A stretch of DNA of 64,000 nucleotides from Rhizobium rosettiformans W3 (GTDB taxonomy: Bacteria; Pseudomonadota; Alphaproteobacteria; Rhizobiales; Rhizobiaceae), in the NCBI RefSeq assembly GCF_004912135.1, contig NZ_STGU01000002.1, positions 186,001-250,000 of the forward strand, in the 5' to 3' direction. The stretch's first letter is position 1; each line of letters begins with the position of its first letter. A program made the position numbers and the translations under genes. Shown piece after piece: positions 53,885 through 62,680 of this stretch. The notes beneath the pieces are model-generated. The model was not told the DNA's origin and ran no database searches. It was given only the letters and a program-made list of their open reading frames with translations.

Positions 53885-54322
53885 ATGGCAGATGACCCTG
53901 CACCCGTCCCACATGTAGTCCTATCCGATGCCCAAAGCATGGAATGGGAGCCGACAGGCGACCCCATCCAGACAGACGAAGCCGACCCGGCGAGACCGAT
54001 CACCGCAGAACGCCGGCTTCTTTGCATGATCGTGCGCCAGCTGACCGAGGAATTGCTGCGCGCCACCGGCCTTGAAAACGATGGCGATCCCGGCCGTCGT
54101 GCCACGAGCCATGTTCGGCAGGTGGCCATGTATGTCTGCCACGTCGCCTATTCCATGCCGATGGGGGAGGTGGCCCAGGCTTTCGGACGTGACCGCTCCA
54201 CCGTCGGCCACGCCTGCCGCATGGTCGAAGATCGCCGCGACGACCGCGCCTACGACACCTTCGTCGCAATCGTCGAGCGCATGGCAAGTGCCGTCCATCT
54301 TCTGGCCGGCCATCGCATCTGA
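53885..54322 (+). CDS. DnaA C-terminal-domain-like helix-turn-helix protein
   Basis: A 145-residue protein. Residues 70-125 match the DnaA domain IV fold (RQVAMYVCHVAYSMPMGEVA, then QAFGRDRSTVGHACRMVEDR), where the DRSTVGHA segment corresponds to the DnaA-box recognition signature. There is no AAA+ ATPase. The N-terminal 40 residues are acidic and disordered. Such stand-alone proteins are conserved in alphaproteobacteria beside mucR; their DNA target is not established. It is followed 12 bp later by a DUF6456 gene. Confidence 0.85.
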   Translation: MADDPAPVPHVVLSDAQSMEWEPTGDPIQTDEADPARPITAERRLLCMIVRQLTEELLRATGLENDGDPGRRATSHVRQVAMYVCHVAYSMPMGEVAQAFGRDRSTVGHACRMVEDRRDDRAYDTFVAIVERMASAVHLLAGHRI

Positions 54323-54334
54323 AAGGGGAAAAGC

Positions 54335-55207
54335 ATGACCCGGAAGAACCACCAAGCGGAGAGCGCTCGCAGGGTAGGAGGGGAGGCACCCCCTCCGGGC
54401 AGAACGGGCAGTTTCACGAAAACCCTGTCCCGGAGCGAGCGCAAGCACATCCGTCAGCTGCTGCGGCGGTCTCTCGCCGGTCCGATGAGGCTCCAAGCGG
54501 CCTCCACCATGTCGAACACCGACGCCGCAGCGGGCGAGCCATCCGCCGCTCTCGTCGCGCGTCTGGTGTCGGCAGGGCTTCTGACGCCTTCACCGGAAGG
54601 ATACCGCGCAACTCCGGAGACGGCCGCCTGGCTCCGCCGCGATCTCTGCGATCTGCCGGACGAGGCGCATCAGAGCCAGCATCGGGTCGTAGAGGTTCAG
54701 ACGCTGGCCATGCCGGAGGGCCGCCAGTCCGTCCGCCGCAATCTGCAGGAATCGCCGCTCTTTCCGCTGCTTCGCCTGAAGGAGAAGGATGGCCGTTGCT
54801 TCCTGCCCCAGGAAGCGGTGGGAGCCGGCGAGCGGCTGGCCGCCGATTTCGACTTTGCCGGCCTGCAGCCCCGCATCACCGCCAGCTGGGAGCCGCGCCT
54901 CGCGAGCCGAAGCTCGGGTGCGGCTCCACCCGCGGTCGAACTCGCCGACAGCACACTGGCTGCCAGACGCCGCGTGACCCGCGCGGTCGAGGCAATGGGG
55001 CCGGAACTCGCAGGCGTGGCGCTCGATGTCTGCTGCTTCGGCAAGGGGCTGGAAACGGTGGAGCGCGAACGCCAATGGCCCGCCCGCTCCGCCAAGCTAA
55101 TGCTGCGCGCCGCTCTCCTCACGCTCGCCCGCCACTACACCCCGCCACCGTCCCGTCCAAGACCACGCCACTGGGGCGAGGAGGGTTTCCGGCCGGAGAT
55201 CGGGTAG
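54335..55207 (+). CDS. DUF6456 protein
   Basis: A 290-residue protein. A C-terminal helical domain has RRVTRAVEAMGPELAGVALD, then VCCFGKGLETVERERQWPAR, recalling helical DNA-binding folds that recognise repeats such as RNA polymerase sigma region 4. The N-terminal part has a winged-helix-like stretch (ALVARLVSAGLLTPSPEGYR). Annotation pipelines name this DUF6456. It forms an operon with the DnaA-C-like gene and probably shares a regulatory role; this is inference. Confidence 0.8.
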   Translation: MTRKNHQAESARRVGGEAPPPGRTGSFTKTLSRSERKHIRQLLRRSLAGPMRLQAASTMSNTDAAAGEPSAALVARLVSAGLLTPSPEGYRATPETAAWLRRDLCDLPDEAHQSQHRVVEVQTLAMPEGRQSVRRNLQESPLFPLLRLKEKDGRCFLPQEAVGAGERLAADFDFAGLQPRITASWEPRLASRSSGAAPPAVELADSTLAARRRVTRAVEAMGPELAGVALDVCCFGKGLETVERERQWPARSAKLMLRAALLTLARHYTPPPSRPRPRHWGEEGFRPEIG

Positions 55208-55231
55208 GGGAAGTACGCGTCGGCAACCCGC

Positions 55232-55648
55232 TTAAACCATCCGTCGGGCGGCCTCTTCGCGGATCCGCTGGATCATCGACCGCAAGCCGTTGGCCCGCTG
55301 GGCGGTCAGGTGTTCCAGAAGACCGAGCTGCTTGAAGAGATCGAGCGCATCGAAGGCGACCACCTCGGAGGCTCGTTTGCCCGAATAGGCTTCGAGCACG
55401 ATCGCAACCAGCCCGCGCACGATGAAGGCATCGCTGTCGCCGCGAAATGTCATAACGGGATCCGGCCCGTCGCCGGATGTCACCGACAGCCAGACCTGGC
55501 TCGCGCAGCCCTGAACCTTGTTCTCCGCCGACTTTTCCGCATCCGGCAGATCCGGCAGCGCCTTGCCGAGCTCGATGACATAACGCATCCGGTCCTCCCA
55601 GTCGTCCAGGAAGCCGAAGTCGTCGATCATCTCGTTCAAAGTTGCCAT
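55232..55648 (-). CDS. sufE: SufE cysteine-desulfuration protein
   Basis: A 138-residue SufE. The sulfur-accepting cysteine is C48 in VQGCASQVWL, and the helical N-terminus (NEMIDDFGFLDDWEDRMRYV) and C-terminal IQRIREEAAR are typical. It takes persulfide from SufS and passes it to the Fe-S scaffold. The ATG at 55648 is the family start. It is convergent with the DUF6456 gene, with 24 bp between them. Confidence 0.95.
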   Translation of the reverse strand: MATLNEMIDDFGFLDDWEDRMRYVIELGKALPDLPDAEKSAENKVQGCASQVWLSVTSGDGPDPVMTFRGDSDAFIVRGLVAIVLEAYSGKRASEVVAFDALDLFKQLGLLEHLTAQRANGLRSMIQRIREEAARRMV

Positions 55649-55756
55649 GCTGCCCACCCTGCGTTTTGTCGGACCGATATAGTTGAGACATCGCCGCTTT
55701 TGAACCGGCTGCGGCAAGGAAACCTGTCGATGACTCAACTCACGCCAGTTGTGGGT

Positions 55757-56077
55757 TCAGGTGGGGGCGGATGGGCCAGGCTCATCGATCTCCGGCAGGA
55801 CAATTTGCATGCGTCCATGCCGGATCGTGGCGATTTCAACGCGAGCATCTGCGACACGATAGTCGATAAGGTAGTCGCCGACGACAAGCGTCCGGAAGCC
55901 GGCGATCTGCAGGCCGTGCTGGGTGTTCCCCGCATCCGGAAAATCCTGCAGCGGCTGGCGTGCCCGTTTCATGACCTGCAAGAAGCTGCGCGCGGCAGCC
56001 GGACTGTGATCCTTCAGATAGGCGCTCTCACGGCGAACAAATGCTGCAGCCTTTCGAGAGAGCCGGATCGGTCTCAT
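55757..56077 (-). CDS. parE: ParE-type toxin
   Basis: A 106-residue RelE/ParE protein: IRLSRKAAAFVRRESAYLKD, then AARSFLQVMKRARQPLQDFP and GDYLIDYRVADARVEIATIR. The latter is the ParE beta-sheet core that binds gyrase in characterised members. It overlaps the antitoxin stop by ATGA. The frame is intact, unlike the ParE at 29185. Confidence 0.88.
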   Translation of the reverse strand: MRPIRLSRKAAAFVRRESAYLKDHSPAAARSFLQVMKRARQPLQDFPDAGNTQHGLQIAGFRTLVVGDYLIDYRVADARVEIATIRHGRMQIVLPEIDEPGPSAPT

Positions 56078-56334
56078 GCCACCTTACCGGCGATCATGCG
56101 TTCCATCTCCGCGAGAACGGTGTCAAAGTCCTCGTGCTCCCCCGCATTCAGCTCTGCACGCGCCTCGATGGTCGCGATGATATCAGCGCCTTCGTTGAGC
56201 AGATAAGTCTTCAGCGCGCGCAGGATGATGTAACTGCGGGAGCGCTCCGTGCTTTCGGCAATTCGGTCGATGTCTGCAAGAATGTCCGACGGAATGCGCA
56301 CCGTGACGGAATCGGTCTGCTTGGGCGAGGCCAT
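56074..56334 (-). CDS. parD: ParD-type ribbon-helix-helix antitoxin
   Basis: An 86-residue antitoxin. The RHH unit SVTVRIPSDILADIDRIAES, then SRSYIILRALKTYLLNE is followed by an acidic C-terminal helix (EHEDFDTVLAEMERMIAG) that would bind ParE. GGAAGGAGCAGG lies ahead of the ATG. Direct repeats upstream are the likely operator. Confidence 0.9.
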   Translation of the reverse strand: MASPKQTDSVTVRIPSDILADIDRIAESTERSRSYIILRALKTYLLNEGADIIATIEARAELNAGEHEDFDTVLAEMERMIAGKVA

Positions 56335-56352
56335 GTCCTGCTCCTTCTTCCC

Positions 56353-56370
56353 CGTAAGACATCGTAAGAC
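56353..56370. promoter_or_regulatory. Direct-repeat operator upstream of parDE
   Basis: CGTAAGAC occurs at 56353-56360 and 56363-56370, exactly 10 bp apart, one helical turn. On the coding strand this reads GTCTTACG twice. RHH antitoxins bind such phased repeats next to their promoter. Confidence 0.6.
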
Positions 56371-56592
56371 AAGTTGCCTGGTTTCTCAACGCTTGGCCGG
56401 TCCGATCGGCAGACCAGAAGAAAAAGCCGCGCAGCTTGCGCTACGCGGCCCGGCAAATGCCGAAGTCAGTCAGGGACAGGCAGACAGGCATCCGGTCCAT
56501 GGCAGGGCCGGCTGCAAGCGGGAAAGGGGCGGGCATCCGCCCCGGAATTCTTGGAAAGATTGCGGGAGCAATCGAGGCGAGCGCTGAAAGCC

Positions 56593-57057
56593 TCAGGGCT
56601 TCGGCGGCTGGTAGGGTTTGGGCAGGTGCTTCGGGCGTTCCGTCGGTGTGACCGTGCCGGTGATGACCGGCGCCTCGATCTCGACATTGGCGAGCTGCGG
56701 CGTCTCCACCTCCGGCTTGACGATGTCGACCACGCCGCGCTTCGGCAATGGGTTTTCGTCGGCCACGGCGGTTGCGCCATCCTCGGTGAACTGCTTGTCG
56801 AGCAGCTGATAGGCGACAAGCGCACCTTCGCGGGCTCGCTGTCCGAGCGCCTGGAAGGTCGCGGCACCCTTTTCGCAGACCTCCGGCTTCTCGACGCAAA
56901 GCGAGGTCACATAGTCATAGGCGCCGCTGGCGGCGGTAATGGCGGCACCCATGTCGAAGCCCGCGCCGTCCTTCTCCTCGGCGGGCGGTGCCGCCAGGAA
57001 GGACAGGGCGACGAGCGTCGCGGTGCAATAGAAAGTTCCCTTGATCAGAAACCACAT
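56593..57057 (-). CDS. DUF5330 protein
   Basis: A 154-residue rhizobial protein with an N-terminal hydrophobic segment (MWFLIKGTFYCTATLVALSF) and a polar body: ITAASGAYDYVTSLCVEKPE, then VCEKGAATFQALGQRAREGA, and a Pro/Lys-rich tail. The paired cysteines around CVEKPEVC could form a disulfide if exported. Family function is unknown. The start may alternatively be GTG at 57069, which sits nearer an AGGGA sequence. Confidence 0.8.
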   Translation of the reverse strand: MWFLIKGTFYCTATLVALSFLAAPPAEEKDGAGFDMGAAITAASGAYDYVTSLCVEKPEVCEKGAATFQALGQRAREGALVAYQLLDKQFTEDGATAVADENPLPKRGVVDIVKPEVETPQLANVEIEAPVITGTVTPTERPKHLPKPYQPPKP

Positions 57058-57534
57058 GGTCTTCACCAATTCCCTGTTGCCCGGTCTTTGCCGGAACGGT
57101 CCGGGTTTCCTCCCGAACTCATGGACGCCACCCTAGGTTTGATTCGCCAAAATCGCTTTTCGAAACCCGCTCGGCTTTGAGACGAATTCGAGTAAAATTT
57201 GAACGATCGCTTGGTTCCCGGGCCCTTGTCTCGGAGTTTATCGATCGGCGTTAAGCATAAATGTGGCAGGCGCCCGGCAATCCACCGCTTCTCGGCAGCC
57301 TCGCCGACCACAAGCGTTAACGCCATTTCTAAAAACTGAATGATTTCAGCGCTTACGCCCCGTTAACCATGTTTGGGAAAGCCTCCGTCGGCTGTCCTGT
57401 TTCGGGTCAGAACGGCCGTTCCGGGCCGTTCGCAGGCCTCTGCCTTATCTATTCCTTAAGCGCGTCCGGCCTATCCTTGAGCGGTAAATCAGAGGAAGCG
57501 GTCGCGGATTTCTGGCGTGGTTGTATTGCGTAAA
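57058..57534. promoter_or_regulatory. Long intergenic region with a CtrA-type half-site
   Basis: A region of about 475 bp between divergent DUF5330 and sensor-kinase genes with no supportable gene. TTAACCAT at 57363-57370 (context GTTAACCATG) matches the CtrA half-site motif known in alphaproteobacteria. It lies 165 bp upstream of the kinase start. TTAACGCC occurs nearby at about 57317. Confidence 0.4.
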
Positions 57535-59061
57535 ATGTCGGATGGACTGACGATGTCGATGGACGGGCTGCTGGCCCGGCTCCTCTCGCGTCACGCCGCC
57601 GGCCGCCCGGTCGATCGGGCGGAAATCGCAGCGCTTCGCAAGCTGACCTTCGCGCTCTCGCCCACCTTCTTTGCCGTGCCGGTCGCACTGACCTTCCTGT
57701 TCGGTGCTGCAACCGGTCTGCCGATCGGCTTTGCTCTGGCAACGGCGCTGTATCTCTTGGCCGCGGTGGCGCTGGTTGCCGGCCGCCGCCTGGGCGCGAA
57801 CGGCACTGAACCCACCGTTGGTGGTGCAGAGGCATCAGCCGCCGACCCATACGAATTTTGCCCCGGCCTCTTCCTGACGCTGGATGCATCCGGCGTGGTG
57901 CGTTCAGCCGGTGGCCGCGACCGCCAGATGTTCCTGTCCTTCCTGCGCGAGCCCCTGTCGCGGCCCTTCGTCGATCAGGTGCATGTCTCCGACCGCCTGG
58001 CTTTCGTTCAGTCGCTCGACGAGCTGCGCCTCGGCGCCGATGTCGTCGTCACCGACCTGCGCCTCGATCGCCCTGTCATCGGTCTCGATCAGGCCCAGTT
58101 CCTGAACGTCCGCCTCGACATGACCGCCGTGCGCGCCGAAGACGGATCGCTCACCTCTGTCCGTGCCCAGATGCTCGATATCGAGGGCGAAATGCAGATG
58201 CGCGCCGCCGTCGCCCGCAAGGAAGAAGAGGCAAGCGCTGCCCACGAGATCAAGAGCCGCTTCCTGGCTGCCGTCAGCCACGAGATGCGCACGCCGCTCA
58301 ACGCCATCCTCGGCTTCTCCGACATCCTGATCGGCGAATACTTCGGCAAGCTCGAAAACGACCGCCAGCGCGAATATGTGCAGCTGATCCGCCAGTCGGG
58401 CGCACATCTGCTGTCGGTCGTCAACACCATGCTCGACATGTCGAAGATCGAAGCCGGCCGCTACGAACTGCTGCTCGAGGAATTCGATCTCGCCGCGTCG
58501 CTCACCGAATGCGAGCGCATGCTCTCGCTCCAGGCCCAGACCAAGGGTGTGAAGCTGACGAGCCGCCTGCCGAGAGGCTTGGGCGAGGTCACCGCCGATG
58601 GCCGTGCCCTGCGCCAGATCGTCATCAATCTGGTCGGCAATGCTATCAAGTTCACCGACGCCGGCGGCGCGGTCATCATCGATGCCGCGCGCCACGGCAA
58701 CGAGGTCGTCATCAGCGTCAGCGATACCGGCATCGGAATTCAGCCGGAAAAGATGGCCCTGATCGGTCGACCCTTCACACAAGTGCAGAACGATCTCAAT
58801 CGCAACTACGAGGGTTCCGGCCTGGGGCTTTCGCTGGTAAAGGGATTGACGGCCCTCCATGGCGGCACCTTCCGGATCGAAAGCCGGCCGGGCGAGGGCA
58901 CCGTGGTCATGGTCACCCTGCCGGCAGACGGCTCGGGTGCGCAGGCCGCAGGCGAAACCAATATGGTCGAGTTCCCGCCGCGTCTGGCTGAAGCGGGATC
59001 CGAGGCTAAGAAGGGTGGGAAAGCACCGGAGTATGACGAAGCGGAAGCGAAAATCGCCTGA
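57535..59061 (+). CDS. PAS-containing hybrid-free sensor histidine kinase
   Basis: A kinase of about 508 residues. Two N-terminal membrane helices (PTFFAVPVALTFLFGAATGL and ALATALYLLAAVALVAG) are followed by a PAS-like region, then HisKA with SHEMRTPLNAILGFSDILIG. An HATPase domain (INLVGNAIKFTDAGGAV, DTGIGIQPEKMALIG, GSGLGLSLVKGLTALHGG) completes it. No response regulator is adjacent. It resembles cell-cycle type kinases of Rhizobiales in layout, but I cannot name it. The exact start is uncertain; ATG at 57553 is an alternative. Confidence 0.88.
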   Translation: MSDGLTMSMDGLLARLLSRHAAGRPVDRAEIAALRKLTFALSPTFFAVPVALTFLFGAATGLPIGFALATALYLLAAVALVAGRRLGANGTEPTVGGAEASAADPYEFCPGLFLTLDASGVVRSAGGRDRQMFLSFLREPLSRPFVDQVHVSDRLAFVQSLDELRLGADVVVTDLRLDRPVIGLDQAQFLNVRLDMTAVRAEDGSLTSVRAQMLDIEGEMQMRAAVARKEEEASAAHEIKSRFLAAVSHEMRTPLNAILGFSDILIGEYFGKLENDRQREYVQLIRQSGAHLLSVVNTMLDMSKIEAGRYELLLEEFDLAASLTECERMLSLQAQTKGVKLTSRLPRGLGEVTADGRALRQIVINLVGNAIKFTDAGGAVIIDAARHGNEVVISVSDTGIGIQPEKMALIGRPFTQVQNDLNRNYEGSGLGLSLVKGLTALHGGTFRIESRPGEGTVVMVTLPADGSGAQAAGETNMVEFPPRLAEAGSEAKKGGKAPEYDEAEAKIA

Positions 59062-60043
59062 GAAGAAGAAGGCGGGCGGAACGGCCCTACTCCTTCTGTC
59101 CAAGGGCGCAGGCGCAGTCGTGCGTCTGGCCGGGCGACATCCGCGCGCCGTCGGCGGTGCCTTCTGCTTCACCCTCGTATTCGGCACGATCGCCGCCAAC
59201 GCCCTCTGGTACCAGCCGGGCCAGCATCCGTCGCCCTTCCTGCGCACGCGCAATGCCGAGGACTTTACCGCCCTTGCCGGCGTGCCGCGGGCCCCGCTCC
59301 TGAGCGAGCGGGACCCCGAGACCGTGACCACCTTCCGCATCGAACGCGAGAAGCCCGGCACGGCCGAAGCGCCTGCAGCAGACGGGTCGACAACGGCGCC
59401 CGCAGCGCCAGCGGCCGGAGGCCAGACCCTCGCCACGCTGCCGGCAAGCCTGCCGGCCAATGCCGAGGAAACCGCAAAGCTCATTCGCGAGGTCCAGGCC
59501 GAACTCCTGCGTCGCGGCCTCTATGACGGCGAAGCCGATGGTGTCATCGGTCCGCGCACTGAAACTGCGATCTCTCTCTTTCAGAAGACCGTTGGCATGG
59601 AGGCAAATGGCCTGGTGACCCCGGAGCTTCTCGCCGCCCTGACCCTCGACCGAGGCGTCACCGCCGCAGTGCCCGCTCAGCGCCCTGTGATGGATGTGAA
59701 GGCAGACACAGAAGATCCGGTCGCCGCAGCGATCCGCAGCGCCGAAACCCAAGTCGTCACCGCGCCGCGCCGTCCGGTTGTTCCGGTCCAGGCGCTGCCA
59801 CCCAAATCCGTGGAACGCAATGCGCCGCCCCCGGTCCAGCAGGCCAATTTCGACCCGGGCCTTGTCATGGAGATCCAGCGCGGCCTCAGCAACATGGCCT
59901 ATCGCAACGTCACCATCGACGGCGTCGCCGGCGAAGACACCCGCGCCGCCATCCGCCGCTTCGAGCGCCACTACCAGCTTCCGGAAACCGGCGAGCCGAG
60001 TGCAGCCGTCCTGAAAAAGCTGAAAGATATCGGGGCGCTTTAA
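59033..60043 (+). CDS. Membrane-anchored peptidoglycan-binding-domain protein
   Basis: A 336-residue protein: a very basic N-terminus (MTKRKRKSPEKKK), one membrane helix near residues 41-58, a Pro/Ala-rich linker, and two peptidoglycan_binding_1 domains. The first has LRRGLYDGEADGVIGPRTET, then AISLFQKTVG, and the second YRNVTIDGVAGEDTRAAIRR, then FERHYQLPETGEP. It overlaps the kinase gene by 29 bp, so it is co-translated and may link wall status to that kinase. No catalytic domain is seen. Confidence 0.88.
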   Translation: MTKRKRKSPEKKKAGGTALLLLSKGAGAVVRLAGRHPRAVGGAFCFTLVFGTIAANALWYQPGQHPSPFLRTRNAEDFTALAGVPRAPLLSERDPETVTTFRIEREKPGTAEAPAADGSTTAPAAPAAGGQTLATLPASLPANAEETAKLIREVQAELLRRGLYDGEADGVIGPRTETAISLFQKTVGMEANGLVTPELLAALTLDRGVTAAVPAQRPVMDVKADTEDPVAAAIRSAETQVVTAPRRPVVPVQALPPKSVERNAPPPVQQANFDPGLVMEIQRGLSNMAYRNVTIDGVAGEDTRAAIRRFERHYQLPETGEPSAAVLKKLKDIGAL

Positions 60044-60135
60044 TCCCTTTGTCTAGGTGAATTTTCATAGTCCCTAAAGTAATCCCTCATTAATGATACG
60101 ATTGGTATTCTTCCTCGATTGGAGGAGGACAATCC

Positions 60136-61599
60136 ATGATTGCTGCGATGAGCGCGCGCTTTGAGGACGATCACCAGGCGACGGTGCCGGAGGCCCCGCA
60201 AACCGCAGAGGTCGATGCCGCCACCCTGCGGGGCATCGTCCAGCGCCTGGCGGAAGAGGCATCCACGCTCGGGGTTGACCTGGTCGATATTGCCGGCGCA
60301 ATCCAGGATGTCGCCGGCATTTCCAAGCGTCATGCCGTCACCTTCGATGGCATCACCCGGACAGCGCTGTCCATCGCCGAGACCAACCGCGAGGTGGCCG
60401 CCTCGCTGCGCGAGACGGATCAGACCGCCGGTGAAGCTCGCCGCATGCTGACGGACTCTGCAACCCGCCTGACCGGAGCGGTCGGCAAGATCGACCACAT
60501 GGTCGAGACATCGGAAGAGATCGGCACCGAGATCGGCAGCTTCTCCCAGTCGCTGACGGAAGTCGACAAGGTGGCCGAAGAGATCGGCACGATCGCCCGC
60601 CAGACCAATCTGCTCGCGCTGAATGCCGCGATCGAAGCCGCGAGAGCTGGCGAGGCCGGCAAGGGCTTTGCCGTTGTCGCCGCCGAAGTGCGTGCCCTGG
60701 CACTCCAGACCTCCCAGGCGACCGGCGCGATCCAGGAAACACTGAACCAGATCCGCCAGAAGATCGTCCGCCTGACCGAAGCGGGCCATGGTGCGACCGC
60801 CAGCGCCCGCGACGTGCGCGAGACCTCGCAGGCCATGAACAATTCCTTCTCCTCCATGGAGCAGGTCATCACCCGTATTCTCGACGGTTCCTCCGCTATG
60901 GCCCAGACGACGGACCAGGTGGATCGCCAGTGCTCGGAATTCGTCGCAACGCTCAGCGACATGTCGGCCGAAGTGCGCCAGTCCGACCACCACCTGCAAC
61001 AGACCGCCGGTCGCGTCGACAAGGTCGTGGCGCTGTCGGAAACCTTGATCCAGTTGACGGCCAGTGCCGGCATCCGCACGGCAGACAGCGACTGGATCGA
61101 TACTGCCGTCGATGTCGCCGCCCGCATATCCGAGGTCTTCCAGCAGGCGGTCGATAGCGGCCGCATCCGGACAAGTGACCTCTTCGACCGCAATTACCGC
61201 CCGATTCCCGGCACCGATCCGGTGCAGATGATGACCGGCTTTACGGAATTCACCGATCAGGTCCTGCCCGCCATCATCGAGCCCGTCGCCGGGTCCTCGG
61301 AGCGCATCGGCTTCTGTGCTGCCGTGGACGAGAACGGCTACCTGCCGACCCACAACAAGAAGTTCTCCGCCCCGCAGCGCCCGGGCGACACCGTCTGGAA
61401 CACCGCCAACTGCCGCAACCGCCGCATCTTCAACGACCGCGTCGGCCTCGCCGCCGGCCGCTCGACTGCACCCTTTCTCGTCCAGACCTACCGCCGCGAT
61501 ATGGGCGGCGGTAATTTCGTCCTGATGAAGGACATCTCCGCCCCAATCTTCGTCGCCGGCCGCCACTGGGGCGGGCTGCGTCTGGCGGTGAAGGTGTAA
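60136..61599 (+). CDS. Soluble methyl-accepting chemotaxis protein with C-terminal sensory region
   Basis: A 487-residue receptor without membrane helices in which the signalling domain comes first (hairpin tip [20 protein letters not shown], near residue 155). The sensor-like region is C-terminal (about residues 315-487: [20 protein letters not shown], then [12 protein letters not shown] and [20 protein letters not shown]). That tail matches the Cache-like output-less region of some cytoplasmic alphaproteobacterial receptors. It would sense an internal compound. GGAGGAGG lies eight bases before the ATG. Confidence 0.88.
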   Translation: MIAAMSARFEDDHQATVPEAPQTAEVDAATLRGIVQRLAEEASTLGVDLVDIAGAIQDVAGISKRHAVTFDGITRTALSIAETNREVAASLRETDQTAGEARRMLTDSATRLTGAVGKIDHMVETSEEIGTEIGSFSQSLTEVDKVAEEIGTIARQTNLLALNAAIEAARAGEAGKGFAVVAAEVRALALQTSQATGAIQETLNQIRQKIVRLTEAGHGATASARDVRETSQAMNNSFSSMEQVITRILDGSSAMAQTTDQVDRQCSEFVATLSDMSAEVRQSDHHLQQTAGRVDKVVALSETLIQLTASAGIRTADSDWIDTAVDVAARISEVFQQAVDSGRIRTSDLFDRNYRPIPGTDPVQMMTGFTEFTDQVLPAIIEPVAGSSERIGFCAAVDENGYLPTHNKKFSAPQRPGDTVWNTANCRNRRIFNDRVGLAAGRSTAPFLVQTYRRDMGGGNFVLMKDISAPIFVAGRHWGGLRLAVKV

Positions 61600-61641
61600 A
61601 GCGTCGCTTGACGCGCTACAGTCCGCGTCTTATCTTTGCGC

Positions 61642-61932
61642 ATGAGGATCAGCTCCGTTCTGCACAAGGGACTGCGTCGTTTGATTGAGGCGGATGATAG
61701 CTCCGGCCTCCAACTCGCCGTCGTGCCGAAGCTTCGGCGGATGTTGTCCTTCCTGCAAGACATGCAGCGTGAAGACGAACTGCATGATGTGCCCAGTTGG
61801 AAAGCCCACCGCCTGAGCGGAGATCGGAAGGGCACCTGGAGCCTCTTTGTGACCAAGAACTGGCGCCTGACCTTTCGCATCGAAGCTGACACCGTTGAGA
61901 TCGTTGATCTCGACTACGAGGATTATCACTAG
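61642..61932 (+). CDS. higB: HigB-type RelE-family toxin
   Basis: A 96-residue toxin of the HigB/proteic killer family: HKGLRRLIEADDSSGLQLAV, then LHDVPSWKAHRLSGDRKGTW and WRLTFRIEADTVEIVDLDYE. It cleaves mRNA on the ribosome. The toxin precedes its antitoxin, as usual for HigBA. The ATG at 61642 follows a weak ribosome-binding site. Confidence 0.93.
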   Translation: MRISSVLHKGLRRLIEADDSSGLQLAVVPKLRRMLSFLQDMQREDELHDVPSWKAHRLSGDRKGTWSLFVTKNWRLTFRIEADTVEIVDLDYEDYH

Positions 61933-61941
61933 GAGGCAGGG

Positions 61942-62250
61942 ATGAATATGGATGCGGGCTATCGCATGAAGTCGCCGGCTCATCCGGGTGAGTTCATCCG
62001 TCATGAAATCATAGAGCCGCTCGGGCTTAACGTCACAAGCGCTGCCACCGCCTTGGGTGTCACTCGTGCAGCCTTGTCCGCGTTGCTCAACCAACGGGCA
62101 GGCCTGTCCCCGGAGATGGCCCTGCGCATCGAAAAAGCCTTCGGCGTATCGATGGATACCCTGATGCGCATGCAAAACAGCTTTGACATCGCGATGGCAA
62201 GGCGCCGGGCCGACGAGATTGTGGTGGCTCCATACAAGGCAGCTGTCTGA
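61942..62250 (+). CDS. higA: HigA-type helix-turn-helix antitoxin
   Basis: A 102-residue XRE-type protein: HPGEFIRHEIIEPLGLNVTS, then AATALGVTRAALSALLNQRA and LRIEKAFGVSMDTLMRMQNS, the HigA/VapI signature. It neutralises HigB and represses the operon. AGGAGG stands before the ATG, 9 bp after higB. Confidence 0.95.
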   Translation: MNMDAGYRMKSPAHPGEFIRHEIIEPLGLNVTSAATALGVTRAALSALLNQRAGLSPEMALRIEKAFGVSMDTLMRMQNSFDIAMARRRADEIVVAPYKAAV

Positions 62251-62314
62251 AGCAGCCTGATCCCTCCACGCCCACCCTCGACGCCGACCCCGCAATCCCC
62301 TAAACCCATGCCCC

Positions 62315-62662
62315 ATGCGCATCCGCTCCGACATCTTCGTCTCCGCCCTGACCCGCCGCGTCTTTTCCGATGGCGGTTATGCGGCCGTCGTCGCAAAGGG
62401 CTCGGAGGCGTCCGGCGCCATCTTCGTGCGTCAGCGATTTCGCGATGGTCTGGAGACGCTCTATGGTCCGGCGCCGCAGGCGATGATCGGGGAGGGGGAG
62501 CGCGATGACAGGATCTTTGAAGCGCGCCTCACGCGCGCCGAGCCGGAGGCCGTCGAAGCGCTGATTATGCGCGAGCAGAAATTCGACAGCGATCTCTGGC
62601 TGGTCGAGATCGAGGTGGACGATCTCGGCACCTATCTCAGCCTGACGGATCAGAAGGGTTGA
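62315..62662 (+). CDS. DUF1491 protein
   Basis: A 115-residue protein of the alphaproteobacterial DUF1491 family: MRIRSDIFVSALTRRVFSDG, then GAIFVRQRFRDGLETLYGPA and DSDLWLVEIEVDD. Function is unknown. It is short, soluble and transcribed downstream of higBA, with its own start 65 bp after higA. Confidence 0.85.
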   Translation: MRIRSDIFVSALTRRVFSDGGYAAVVAKGSEASGAIFVRQRFRDGLETLYGPAPQAMIGEGERDDRIFEARLTRAEPEAVEALIMREQKFDSDLWLVEIEVDDLGTYLSLTDQKG

Positions 62663-62680
62663 TCACCGCATAAGCTATCG

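Noticed and set aside
57535..59061. Naming the kinase PdhS, DivJ or PleC
   Set aside because: The short length and PAS-like region are not decisive; sequence alone does not single out one cell-cycle kinase.
57904..59484. 526-codon minus-strand frame opposite the sensor kinase
   Set aside because: No recognisable domain; the plus-strand kinase has intact H, N and G boxes.
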